Source of the DNA: Candidatus Omnitrophota bacterium
Lineage (GTDB): Bacteria > Omnitrophota > Omnitrophia > JAHJGZ01
Length of the DNA stretch: 32,005 nt
Reading direction: 5' to 3'
NCBI GenBank assembly: GCA_018823795.1
Contig: JAHJGZ010000103.1
Coordinates: 1-32,005 of the forward strand
Numbering within the stretch: position 1 is the first letter of the stretch; each line of letters opens with the position of its first letter. Below are positions 18,881-26,029 of this stretch, piece after piece. The position numbers and the translations under genes are program-made. The notes under the pieces were generated by a model that saw nothing but the letters and a program-made list of their open reading frames with translations, did not search any database and was not told the DNA's origin.

Positions 18881-19597
18881 ATGGCCGTGGATAGCACCTT
18901 TAAAAAGAAATGGGAACAAAATCTTTATCGACAAGAAGACGATTTCTGGAGGAAATGGTTTCAGACAAAAGGTCTTGAATGGCACGCCGAGTATACTATG
19001 AGACTTGATCCGAATTCACGACTTCAAGATATCTTTTTAAAATATATTGATACATCGTTACCGAAAAATAAAATCATTGATGTCGGTTCAGGCCCGCTGA
19101 CGATTATTAACAAAAAATGTCCGCTCACTGAGCTAGAAATACATGCAGTTGACCCATTTGCCGACGGCTATCGTAAACTTCTGGACGAATTTAATATTGC
19201 TTCTCATCCAGCAGTTATCGTACAACAAATAGAAGGAGAACGATTAACAGAAAAGTTTGATTGTGATAGTTTTGACATCGCCTATTCACGTAATGCGCTT
19301 GATCATGCCTATGATCCGTTACAATGTATTCGTGAAATGATACAGGTAACGAAAAAAGGGCGATATATTATTATACAGGTTGCACCGAAAGAAGGTTCGC
19401 GGAATCGTTGGCATGGAGGTCATAAATGGGATTTTTTTCTAAAAAAACGAGGTCTTTTTTCTCAAGAAACATGTTTGTTCTTAAAAGGAAAGAGAACGGC
19501 AAAGGTTAATGTGACCGATATATTTAAAAATGTAACAGATAGAGTAGAGCTTTCATTAGGAGAGCCACATATTACCGCTGTATTTAGAAAATTATAA
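18881..19597 (+). CDS. SAM-dependent class I methyltransferase
   Basis: The 238-residue protein has KIIDVGSGPLTI as motif I, EIHAVDPFADGYRKLL for the acidic residue, and SFDIAYSRNALDHAYDP, a variant post-II region with DH in place of EH. YIIIQVAPKEGSRNRWHGGHKWDF continues the pattern. It starts with an acidic and aromatic N-terminal stretch (KKWEQNLYRQEDDFWRKWF) that is common in sugar methyltransferases of this branch. AGGGATA lies a few bases before the ATG. The acceptor is unknown. Confidence 0.82.
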   Translation: MAVDSTFKKKWEQNLYRQEDDFWRKWFQTKGLEWHAEYTMRLDPNSRLQDIFLKYIDTSLPKNKIIDVGSGPLTIINKKCPLTELEIHAVDPFADGYRKLLDEFNIASHPAVIVQQIEGERLTEKFDCDSFDIAYSRNALDHAYDPLQCIREMIQVTKKGRYIIIQVAPKEGSRNRWHGGHKWDFFLKKRGLFSQETCLFLKGKRTAKVNVTDIFKNVTDRVELSLGEPHITAVFRKL

Positions 19598-19622
19598 TAA
19601 ATAATAAGAGAATCAGTTTTTT

Positions 19623-20333
19623 ATGATTTGTGCTATCCATCAACCTCAGTATTTGCCTTGGCTTGGGTATTTTGATAAGATACGACAAGCGGATGTCTTT
19701 ATTTTATTGGATAATGTTCAATTTAAAAAGAACGATTGGCAGAATCGAAATAAGATACGAACATCTCAAGGGTGGCAATGGCTAACCGTTCCGGTCTTTC
19801 ATAATTTTGGCCAGAAGATAACCGAGGTAAAGATCAATAATATAAAAAATTGGCGGCAGACACATCTCAAAGCATTAATACTCAATTATAGCAAGGCCCC
19901 CTATTGTAGTGAGTATAGAGACTTTTTTGAAACAGTTTATGGACAGGAATGGGAATATTTAGTTGATATCAATATATATTGCATAGAACGCCTTGTTGAA
20001 TTTCTTGGTATTAAAACAAAAATAGTGCGGGCATCAGCGTATCAGGCTACCGATGATAGTACACAACGGTTAATGGATTTGTGCAGAGCAGTTGGGGCAG
20101 ATACCTATCTTTCCGGCATTGACGGCCCCAAATATATGGACATTAAGAAATTTAAAGAAAGCGGAATATCATTAGTGACACAGCAATTTGTACACCCGGT
20201 GTATCAACAGATGTGGTCTCATAAACAGGGCGGTGAATTTATATCACATATGTCCATTGTTGATGTATTATTCAATTATGGCAGAAAAGCGCATGAAATT
20301 TTTAGCCTTTCTGCAGATAACGTAAAAATATGA
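19623..20333 (+). CDS. WbqC-like family protein
   Basis: The 236-residue protein has the hallmark N-terminus AIHQPQYLPWLGYFDKI (residues 4-20), then DVFILLDNVQFKKNDWQNRNKI and the C-terminal QFVHPVYQQ with SIVDVLFNYG. These are the defining elements of the WbqC family, which is found in O-antigen and glycopeptide loci and is thought to act in transfer of amino acids or acyl groups to amino sugars. Biochemistry for the family is thin. The stop overlaps the upstream ATG of the PIG-L gene, but I place that gene's start further in. Confidence 0.93.
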   Translation: MICAIHQPQYLPWLGYFDKIRQADVFILLDNVQFKKNDWQNRNKIRTSQGWQWLTVPVFHNFGQKITEVKINNIKNWRQTHLKALILNYSKAPYCSEYRDFFETVYGQEWEYLVDINIYCIERLVEFLGIKTKIVRASAYQATDDSTQRLMDLCRAVGADTYLSGIDGPKYMDIKKFKESGISLVTQQFVHPVYQQMWSHKQGGEFISHMSIVDVLFNYGRKAHEIFSLSADNVKI

Positions 20334-20353
20334 TGAAACAGGGGAGAAAGAAC

Positions 20354-20968
20354 ATGAATATTTTAGCTATTGGAGCACATCCTGACGATATTGAATATGG
20401 CTGTGGCGGTACCTTACTGAAACATGCTGCAAAAGGGGATGCTATCTATTTATTGGTTTTAACGGACGGACAAGAAGCAGGCGATCCTAAAATGAGAAGG
20501 AAAGAACAAGAAGCAGCCGCTCAGTTTTTAAAAGTAAAGAAGATCTTTTGGGGGGAGTATGGAGATACGAAACTTTCGGTGACAAAAGATCTTATTACGT
20601 TTATTGAAAAAGTTATTAAAAAAGTCAAACCGGATGAGATTTATGTGAACTATGATGATGATACGCATCAGGATCATCGTATTGTTGCGCAGTGTGTTAT
20701 TTCAGCAACACGGTATGTAAAAAAGGTTTTATTTTATGAAGACTATACCTCATGCAATTTTGAACCTGACATTTTTGTCGATATCAAAGATGTGTTAGAG
20801 GAAAAAATTAATCTTCTTAAATTACACGAATCACAAATCTTACGTGAATATCCAACAGAACTTGATATGCTGGAGAGTGTTCGCGCAATTGCGAATTTTC
20901 GCGGCTTTCAGGGAAAAATAAAATATGCCGAAGGATTTAAGTCTCTGAGGTATCTCAAAGAAATCTAA
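20354..20968 (+). CDS. PIG-L family N-acetylglucosaminyl deacetylase
   Basis: From ATG 20,354 this is 204 residues. Zinc-binding AHPDD lies at 8-12 (H9, D11, D12) and DDTHQDH at 102-108 (H105, H108), with GCGGTLL and TDGQEAGD in the expected places. I choose 20,354 over the ATG at 20,330 because GGGGAGA sits about 8 nt before it and the family normally begins MNILAIGAHPDD. The enzyme would remove an N-acetyl group from an amino sugar. Next to WbqC and a DegT-type aminotransferase it fits a pathway making and re-acylating an amino sugar, an inference from context. Confidence 0.9.
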   Translation: MNILAIGAHPDDIEYGCGGTLLKHAAKGDAIYLLVLTDGQEAGDPKMRRKEQEAAAQFLKVKKIFWGEYGDTKLSVTKDLITFIEKVIKKVKPDEIYVNYDDDTHQDHRIVAQCVISATRYVKKVLFYEDYTSCNFEPDIFVDIKDVLEEKINLLKLHESQILREYPTELDMLESVRAIANFRGFQGKIKYAEGFKSLRYLKEI

Positions 20969-20973
20969 AAGCC

Positions 20974-21029
20974 GTATATCGTATATAGCATATCGTATGT
21001 AGTATTTAGTATGTAGTATATAGCACATA
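20974..21029 (+). repeat. Left heptamer array, eight degenerate 7-bp units (GTATNTA type)
   Basis: Directly after the PIG-L gene lie eight in-phase 7-bp units: GTATATC, GTATATA, GCATATC, GTATGTA, GTATTTA, GTATGTA, GTATATA, GCACATA. A ninth, GTTAGGC, is weak. The spacing is exactly 7 throughout. The array ends 17 nt before the four-helix-bundle start. It is answered by a four-unit array in the opposite orientation after that gene. Confidence 0.85.
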
Positions 21030-21046
21030 GTTAGGCAGAGAGTAAA

Positions 21047-21406
21047 ATGGAAAAGATAAAAAGTTTTAAACAATTGAAAATATGGCAAAAAGGAATAGAA
21101 ATCGTAAAAGATGTTTATGTAATTACGAAAAAATTCCCAAAAGAGGAATTATATGGATTAACATCACAAATGAGACGTGCTGCTATTTCTTTGCCGTCCA
21201 ATATAGCTGAAGGATTTAAAAGGTTTCACAATAAAGAATACATACAATTTTTGTATATTGCTTTAGGTTCAGCAGCTGAATTAGAAACACAACTGATAAT
21301 AGCAAAAGAAGTAGGTTTTATTGATAAGGAAAAGGTGGAATATGTTTCAGAGAAGTTGGATCATTTTTCAAAGATGACTTCTTCTCTTCTTACTAAACTC
21401 AAATAA
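21047..21406 (+). CDS. Four-helix-bundle protein, S23/IVP (TIGR02436) family
   Basis: The 119-residue protein has every hallmark of the family: FKQLKIWQKGIEIVKDVY at the N-terminus, FPKEELYGLTSQMRRAAIS, LPSNIAEGF, then GSAAELETQLIIAKEVGFID. Members were first seen inside intervening sequences of 23S rRNA, and the Avd protein of diversity-generating retroelements is a relative. No function is established for free-standing copies. Here it sits in a glycan operon between a deacetylase and an aminotransferase, with heptamer repeats on both sides, so it looks inserted rather than part of the pathway. GAGAG a few bases upstream of the ATG is a weak ribosome site. Confidence 0.93.
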   Translation: MEKIKSFKQLKIWQKGIEIVKDVYVITKKFPKEELYGLTSQMRRAAISLPSNIAEGFKRFHNKEYIQFLYIALGSAAELETQLIIAKEVGFIDKEKVEYVSEKLDHFSKMTSSLLTKLK

Positions 21407-21434
21407 CGAAATACAACATACGAAATACTAAATA
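21407..21434 (-). repeat. Right heptamer array, four units inverted relative to the left array
   Basis: Beginning at the base after the four-helix-bundle stop codon are four 7-bp units: CGAAATA, CAACATA, CGAAATA, CTAAATA. Read on the minus strand they are TATTTAG, TATTTCG, TATGTTG, TATTTCG, the same TATNTNG pattern as the left array. By eye about 23 of 28 positions match the best-phase left units. The DegT-family ATG follows 6 nt later. Confidence 0.75.
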
Positions 21435-21440
21435 CGCTTT

Positions 21441-22496
21441 ATGAAAATTGCTATTCCTCATTCAAAACCAACCATTGATTCTACCGATGTTAAAACAGTA
21501 GCAGCCGTAATTAAATCAGGGTATCTCACGCAGGGCGTGAAGGTTGCCGAGTTTGAAAAAAAATTAGCCCGATATATCGGCGTGCGTGGTGCAGTTACCG
21601 TAAGTTCGGGTACCGCAGCACTCCATTTAGCGTTACTCACATTGGAAATTAAAAAGGGTGATGAAGTTATTGCTCCCACGTACGTGTGCACTGCCATTTT
21701 AAATGCGATCAATTACACCGGCGCACGTATTCGACTCGTTGATGTTAATCCGGAAGACGGTAATATTTCAGTTAAAGAGGTGAAGAAAAAAATTACGCGG
21801 AAGACAAAAGCAATTATTGTCCCGCATATGTTTGGTATGCCTGCTGACATCTATGAATTAGTAAAACTCGGGATTCCGATAATCGAAGACTGTGCACAAG
21901 CAATTGGTGCGACCTATAAAAATAAAAAAGTGGGTAACTTTGGTGTGTTGAGTATTTTTTCATTCTATGCGACAAAAATGCTGACAACCGGAGAAGGAGG
22001 CGCAGTGGTTTCAAATAATCTTTCCTTATTGAATAAAATAAAAGATCTGCGAGAGTATGACCATAAAAATGATTATCAAATTCGTTTTAACTATAAAATG
22101 ACCGACATCCAAGCAGTACTTGGTATCAATCAACTGGCGAAATTAAAGACGTTTATTGCGAAGAGGAGAAAAATAGCAGCCCAATATAATAAAGAGTTAT
22201 CACATTGTGATTTCGAACTTCCGGTTACACGAAAAGATAAAAAAGGTGTGTGTTTTCGATATGTCATAAAAGTAAAAAGGGGACAATCGCGATACTTCAA
22301 ATATTTTAAAAGAGAGGGAATAATATGCGCGCGGCCGCTTTATAAACCGTTACATCGATATCTCAGGCTCAAGGGATTTCCGGTTGCTGAGAGGCTAACG
22401 AAAGAATCTATTTCAATCCCCATATATCCGTCGCTTACCAGTAGCCAAGTTGCCTCTATCATCCAAAAGACGAAAGGTCTTTCTCAAGTACGATGA
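21441..22496 (+). CDS. DegT/DnrJ/EryC1/StrS family PLP-dependent aminotransferase
   Basis: The 351-residue protein has VTVSSGTAALHLALL (residues 52-66, PLP phosphate site). IEDCAQAIGA follows with D150, and SFYATKMLTTGEGGAVV has the PLP lysine at K179. NYKMTDIQAVLGINQL completes the pattern. These place it firmly in the sugar aminotransferase family. It would make an amino sugar from a keto sugar nucleotide, consistent with the deacetylase and WbqC upstream. The C-terminal third is shorter than in many members. The stop overlaps the next start as ATGA, linking the glycan part to the peptide-cluster genes. Confidence 0.93.
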   Translation: MKIAIPHSKPTIDSTDVKTVAAVIKSGYLTQGVKVAEFEKKLARYIGVRGAVTVSSGTAALHLALLTLEIKKGDEVIAPTYVCTAILNAINYTGARIRLVDVNPEDGNISVKEVKKKITRKTKAIIVPHMFGMPADIYELVKLGIPIIEDCAQAIGATYKNKKVGNFGVLSIFSFYATKMLTTGEGGAVVSNNLSLLNKIKDLREYDHKNDYQIRFNYKMTDIQAVLGINQLAKLKTFIAKRRKIAAQYNKELSHCDFELPVTRKDKKGVCFRYVIKVKRGQSRYFKYFKREGIICARPLYKPLHRYLRLKGFPVAERLTKESISIPIYPSLTSSQVASIIQKTKGLSQVR

Positions 22497-22924
22497 AAAC
22501 ATCTATTAACACGATAAAGGAAATGATTCGCTTTAAAGAATGGCATCTTTTTTTGAGAACGTTTATTATTTCGTTTAAAATATTTTTTTTGTGTCTCTTA
22601 AGAAAAGATCATTTACTTTTTTCAAGACTTCCCAAAAAGAGGGATACCATACCGTCTGATGATGTCAAAGATAGAATAATGCGCTATGTTAACCTCTGTA
22701 TGTTTTTACGTAAAAATGTGGGGATGAACAATACATGTTTTGTCTATTCAGTGCTTCTCTGTCATATGTTAAGACAGGCAGGGTTTGATGCTCGTGTAAA
22801 TTTTGGCGCAAAAAGTATAGAGATAGCTAAAGAAGATGATATACCATTCGTCGGACATTGCTGGCTGAGTATCGGAAATGAAAAAGTAAACGTTCCTCAT
22901 CAGTTATTATTAAAATATCCTTAA
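22493..22924 (+). CDS. Lasso-peptide B2-type transglutaminase-fold protein (Transglut_core3)
   Basis: The 143-residue protein matches the lasso B2 leader-peptidase family. The N-terminal half is helical and basic-hydrophobic (FLRTFIISFKIFFLCLLRKD). RYVNLCMFLRKNVG then leads into NNTCFVYSVLLCHMLRQAGFDARVNFGA, with C82 as the likely nucleophile, and PFVGHCWLSIGNEKVN, with H122. The family cleaves leader peptides after binding of the B1/RRE protein. The PqqD gene follows 16 nt later, as B2 and B1 pair in lasso clusters. No lasso cyclase is present, so it more likely trims another peptide class here. The third triad position (Asp or Asn after the His strand) is not clearly identified. Confidence 0.85.
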   Translation: MKTSINTIKEMIRFKEWHLFLRTFIISFKIFFLCLLRKDHLLFSRLPKKRDTIPSDDVKDRIMRYVNLCMFLRKNVGMNNTCFVYSVLLCHMLRQAGFDARVNFGAKSIEIAKEDDIPFVGHCWLSIGNEKVNVPHQLLLKYP

Positions 22925-22940
22925 CAATAAGGAGAGTGTC

Positions 22941-23222
22941 GTGATCGCATTAGAGAGTTGTATTGTTAAAAATGAAAAGGTGCCATGGAGGGTAATCGAG
23001 GGAGACGCAATTTTAGTTGATGTGGGAAAGGGTGAGGTGGTACATCTCAATGAAGTTGGTGCTCAAATTTGGGATTTTTTAGATAGTACGAAAAAAGTAA
23101 GCACCATAATCCAACATGTTTGTAAGGTTTTTGAGGTAGATCAAAAAACTGCCGAAGAGGATACGCTTCAGTTTATTCAATTACTGCTTACAAAAGGGTT
23201 GGTGGTATTGTCGCATGAGTAG
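22941..23222 (+). CDS. PqqD family protein, RiPP recognition element (RRE, B1-type)
   Basis: The 93-residue protein shows the PqqD pattern. VDVGKGEVVHLNEVGAQIWDFLD spans about 26-48, with the HLNE turn, followed by helices STIIQHVCKVFEVDQ and EEDTLQFIQLLLTKGLVVL. PqqD folds bind the leader peptide of ribosomal peptides and present it to the modifying enzyme. The GTG at 22,941 is favoured: AAGGAGA lies at 22,929-22,935 and no ATG precedes the conserved region. The last 8 bases overlap the kinase gene. With no PqqA, PqqB or PqqC nearby this is not PQQ synthesis. Confidence 0.92.
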   Translation: MIALESCIVKNEKVPWRVIEGDAILVDVGKGEVVHLNEVGAQIWDFLDSTKKVSTIIQHVCKVFEVDQKTAEEDTLQFIQLLLTKGLVVLSHE

Positions 23223-24036
23223 AGAAACATTAACGGTAGAAATAGCCCGCTATCCGTTTAGCATACATACGGAGGATTCATCTATCTTTTCTGTTTTAGA
23301 AGATAGTTTTAGCGGATTTTTATCGAGTAAACACGCACGTTTTATGATTGATGTCGTGAATAGACCTTCTTCCTCGCGGATAGATATTGGTGATATGCCG
23401 TACGATGTTACCATAGGTCAGCAAAACGGAAGGTTCCTTTTTTATACAGAATCTTCTCCTTCCATAATGCTCGGTTTTTTTGATTTTAAAAAAGGGGAAG
23501 CAACGTTTATTAACCAACACGCAGAGCTGAGTGATCATTATCTGGTACCCTTTTTACGTGTGGTGTATCAGCTCTTTTTGTTTATGGAAGGTAGCGGCTT
23601 ACTGGTACATGCCTGCGGAATTGTAAAAGATGACGAGGGCTATCTTTTTATGGGGCCGTCAGGATGTGGCAAGACAACCATTGCAGGGCTTTCTCCCGGT
23701 GGTACAATACTCTCTGATGAGTTTATTTGTATTCGTAAAGACCATGAGCAGTATGGTATGTATCCAACCCCCTGGAAAGCAGATGCAATTGGCGAAGGCT
23801 ATCGATTGAAGAAGATAATATTTCCAAAAAGAGGAGAGAGTCTTACTGTCAGACGATTACGGCCTGCGTTAGCAGTAAATGAAATAATACCGAATATAAT
23901 CTATGCTTTTTATAACCAGGATATTTTTGGAAAAATTTTAGATTTTTTGGTACAGATGACAGAGACAGTCCCCTGTTATGTAATGCATTTTTCTTTAACA
24001 TCACGGTTTTGGGAGGAGGTCACCAGTGATTCCTGA
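23215..24036 (+). CDS. HprK-like kinase (lasso-kinase / PEPCK-type P-loop)
   Basis: The 273-residue protein ends in a HprK-type kinase domain: GLLVHACGIVKDDEGYLFMGPSG with H132, and P-loop GPSGCGKTT at 147-155. ILSDEFICIRK has D168/E169 as the Walker B region, and VPCYVMHFSLTSRFWEE closes the domain. Residues 1-125 are divergent, the usual length of the extra domain in this family. Homologues in lasso clusters phosphorylate the peptide C-terminus (the paeninodin type); others act on unknown targets. A true HPr kinase would carry its own conserved C-terminal signature and usually a ptsH neighbour, neither of which is seen. A second copy lies at 26,972. Confidence 0.88.
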   Translation: MSRETLTVEIARYPFSIHTEDSSIFSVLEDSFSGFLSSKHARFMIDVVNRPSSSRIDIGDMPYDVTIGQQNGRFLFYTESSPSIMLGFFDFKKGEATFINQHAELSDHYLVPFLRVVYQLFLFMEGSGLLVHACGIVKDDEGYLFMGPSGCGKTTIAGLSPGGTILSDEFICIRKDHEQYGMYPTPWKADAIGEGYRLKKIIFPKRGESLTVRRLRPALAVNEIIPNIIYAFYNQDIFGKILDFLVQMTETVPCYVMHFSLTSRFWEEVTSDS

Positions 24037-25045
24037 TATAATGGAAGAAAAGATATTTACGAAGAAGATTCCTATTGAGGCCCAGTTCGAATTAACCTGG
24101 CGGTGTAACCAGCGATGTATTCATTGTTATCAATTTCCTCCCGGAGATTACGAACTGACCACTCATCAAGTTAAAGATATACTTTCTCAACTTGCCGATG
24201 CAGGGACACTGTATCTTTCTTTTACCGGCGGCGAGCCGCTCCTGCGAGAAGATTTTTGGCATATTGCGCGTTTTGCTTTTAAAAAGCACTTTGCTATTTT
24301 ACTTCAAACAAATGGCCTCCTGATCGATCAACCAACCGCACAGAGAATCGCGGACCTTAATTTTTTTGCCGTTCACATAAGTATTTTGGGAGCAACTGCC
24401 GAAACACATGATGCCATTACTCAAACACCCGGTTCTTTTACACAAGTTTTACGAGTGGTGGGATTATTGCGTACGAGAGGAATAAAAGTAATATTAAACT
24501 TAACGTTGATGAAGGATAACTTCAAGGAGTATTTCCAAATTAAAGCGTTAAAGGATAGTTTGGGTGCTGATATCGATATACGAATATCCCCGTATATTTT
24601 TCTTAAAAATGACGGGGGCTGTTTCCCCGCAGCGTTACGTCTCGATGATGAACAGCTTAAGCGATTTTTTTTCGATGTAAAGAAAGAAACCGCGGGAGGT
24701 TTATTACATAATAAGGCACTGTTATGTAATTTTGGTTTTTGTGTGTGCACTATTAATGCGAGAGGTGAGGTGTATCCGTGTGTTGCGGTCCCAGTCGTTG
24801 TGGGTGATTTGAAAAGAGAAAAATTCCGTACTGTGTGGGCGGAAGGTTCCATTTTAAAGCGAATACGGAATACAAGCATTGCTGATCTACATGAATGTCA
24901 GAATTGTCATCTTGCTGATTTCTGTTTTCGCTGTAGTGGTTTTTCCTGTTTGGAAAATGGTAATCTTTTTACGTGCAGCCAAGAATCCCGGCGTTGTGCC
25001 GAGATTATTAAGGAGGTGACCGAATATGAAGAAGCGAAGGTATGA
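24026..25045 (+). CDS. Radical SAM/SPASM domain protein, probable peptide-modifying enzyme
   Basis: The 339-residue protein has the radical SAM cluster motif TWRCNQRCIHCYQF with C27, C31 and C34, then FTGGEPLL (GGE at 68-70). SPASM-type cysteines follow in the C-terminal half: C234, C239, C241, C252, C291, C294, C300, C303, C308, C317 and C324, enough for auxiliary Fe-S clusters. SPASM enzymes near PqqD genes usually form thioether or carbon-carbon crosslinks in ribosomal peptides. The GTG at 24,026 is preceded by GGGAGGAGGT 5 nt away; an ATG at 24,041 is too distant. The gene's 3' end contains the ribosome site and start of a 44-codon ORF. Confidence 0.92.
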   Translation: MIPDIMEEKIFTKKIPIEAQFELTWRCNQRCIHCYQFPPGDYELTTHQVKDILSQLADAGTLYLSFTGGEPLLREDFWHIARFAFKKHFAILLQTNGLLIDQPTAQRIADLNFFAVHISILGATAETHDAITQTPGSFTQVLRVVGLLRTRGIKVILNLTLMKDNFKEYFQIKALKDSLGADIDIRISPYIFLKNDGGCFPAALRLDDEQLKRFFFDVKKETAGGLLHNKALLCNFGFCVCTINARGEVYPCVAVPVVVGDLKREKFRTVWAEGSILKRIRNTSIADLHECQNCHLADFCFRCSGFSCLENGNLFTCSQESRRCAEIIKEVTEYEEAKV

Positions 25046-25160
25046 AAAACCAAAGATGACGGTTAAAAAACTTTCCACATTTTTCTTTGCGTGTATAAAA
25101 GTAGGCCAATGTACTACCGCAGTAAATAAAAACAGCGCGCGGTTGTGTAGTCCTACATAA
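25026..25160 (+). CDS. Candidate RiPP precursor peptide, 44 residues
   Basis: An ATG at 25,026 lies 9 nt after AGGAGG of TTAAGGAGGTGA (25,009-25,020), close to a perfect ribosome site. It begins in the last codons of the radical SAM gene, and the stop at 25,158-25,160 is 2 nt before the next ATG. The N-terminal half is basic, MKKRRYEKPKMTVKK, with YxxPxM at Y6-P9-M11; the lasso leader motif bound by B1 proteins is YxxPxL. The C-terminal half is hydrophobic then polar and holds three cysteines, C23, C29 and C41, plus several Ser and Thr. The ORF is short, so chance remains possible, but its place, ribosome site and motif together argue for a precursor. Modification type is unknown. Confidence 0.62.
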   Translation: MKKRRYEKPKMTVKKLSTFFFACIKVGQCTTAVNKNSARLCSPT

Positions 25161-25162
25161 CG

Positions 25163-26029
25163 ATGAAAACTGAGACACTCAAACACATATATAACAGAAT
25201 TCCTTCTGTTGAATGCCTTCAATGCGGGGGATGTTGCAAGCTATTTAACCCGACCTTTGGCATTTCAGAAATCGTTACTTTTTTTAAAGGCCTTCTCAAC
25301 CACTATCCGAAAGAAGAAATAAGAGCACTCGTACAGAAACAGATGTTTTCTCAAGGGTGTCGATTCTTGGGGGATGATAATCTCTGTTCGGTCTGGCCGT
25401 ATCGACCATTTGCCTGTCGTATTTTTGGCCTCGAGGTACTCTATAAGAATGAAATCATTTCTGATTATCGTGACCGCTGTTGCAGCCGGGAAAATCAGCA
25501 GATAACGGGACCTTCCCTTTCCCTAAAAAGTTTTAATCTTCTCAATAAACAGATAGATACTCTTAACCAAAAGTATTATCCCTTGTGTGCCCCTTTTTGG
25601 ATTCGGGGATTAACGTTTGAATCCTGGATATCATTATATATGACAGAAAACATACAGAATAAACATTTAAAAAAGATGCAGACCGTTCTTCGTAAGAATA
25701 TGGATCTAGAATTCTTGCGTGAATCCTATCAGGATAGGATTCAGTTCGTTGAAAAGTTACAAAAATTGACTGAGGCACAAAAATTGTTTAGCGAGCAGCA
25801 GTATGAAACGGCATTGTTGGAGTTTACCATTGTGCGCAATGATAATCCGGACGATTATGCGGTAGAAGAATCTTTGTTTTCGTGCGGGATATGCTTAGAA
25901 GAAACAGGAAACATACCGGAAGCACAGAACGTGTATCAGTCAGTCTTGATAAAGACAGTGTACAGGAATGCCTCTTTTGCTTCCCGGATAAAAGAAAGAA
26001 TGCGATGCTTAAAGAAACATTCTGGCTAA
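25163..26029 (+). CDS. YkgJ-family Cys-cluster protein with C-terminal TPR-like region
   Basis: The 288-residue protein begins with CLQCGGCCKLFNPTFGIS (C18, C21, C24, C25), then SQGCRFLGDDNLCSVWPYRPFACRIFG with C66, C75 and C85, and CC at 106-107. This is the zinc- or iron-binding pattern of the YkgJ/CxxCxxCC family. From about residue 205 an amphipathic repeat appears (AQKLFSEQQYETALLEF, then CLEETGNIPEAQNVYQSVL), a TPR-like helical hairpin. There is no ribosome site of its own; the start is 2 nt after the candidate precursor stop, so it is likely translated by coupling. Such proteins occur in some radical-SAM peptide clusters, where they might supply metal or help modification; that is inference. 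Confidence 0.78.
   Translation: MKTETLKHIYNRIPSVECLQCGGCCKLFNPTFGISEIVTFFKGLLNHYPKEEIRALVQKQMFSQGCRFLGDDNLCSVWPYRPFACRIFGLEVLYKNEIISDYRDRCCSRENQQITGPSLSLKSFNLLNKQIDTLNQKYYPLCAPFWIRGLTFESWISLYMTENIQNKHLKKMQTVLRKNMDLEFLRESYQDRIQFVEKLQKLTEAQKLFSEQQYETALLEFTIVRNDNPDDYAVEESLFSCGICLEETGNIPEAQNVYQSVLIKTVYRNASFASRIKERMRCLKKHSG

Noticed and set aside
18219-18881. 220-residue minus-strand ORF
   Set aside because: It lies wholly antisense to a clear GT4 gene, is low-complexity (Ser/Thr/Pro-rich) and shows no domain; it is a shadow frame.
20974-21029. Short repeated units resembling a CRISPR array
   Set aside because: Units are 7 bp, contiguous and without spacers, and no cas genes are present.
21047-21406. 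Avd protein of a diversity-generating retroelement
   Set aside because: The family is related, but there is no reverse transcriptase, template repeat or variable-region gene anywhere in the window.
22941-23222. PqqD as evidence of PQQ biosynthesis
   Set aside because: No PqqA, PqqB, PqqC or PqqE-specific partner is present; the neighbours match other peptide systems.
23215-24036. Genuine HPr kinase/phosphorylase
   Set aside because: No ptsH or other phosphotransferase genes are near, and there are two divergent copies in a RiPP-type setting.
24421-24879. 152-residue minus-strand ORF
   Set aside because: It is antisense to the radical SAM gene, whose Cys motifs are unambiguous; no domain is seen in the antisense frame.
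25882-26004. N-terminal extension of the nucleotidyltransferase to 25,882
   Set aside because: It overlaps YkgJ by about 150 nt, has no family similarity, and the ATG at 26,005 gives the normal domain start.
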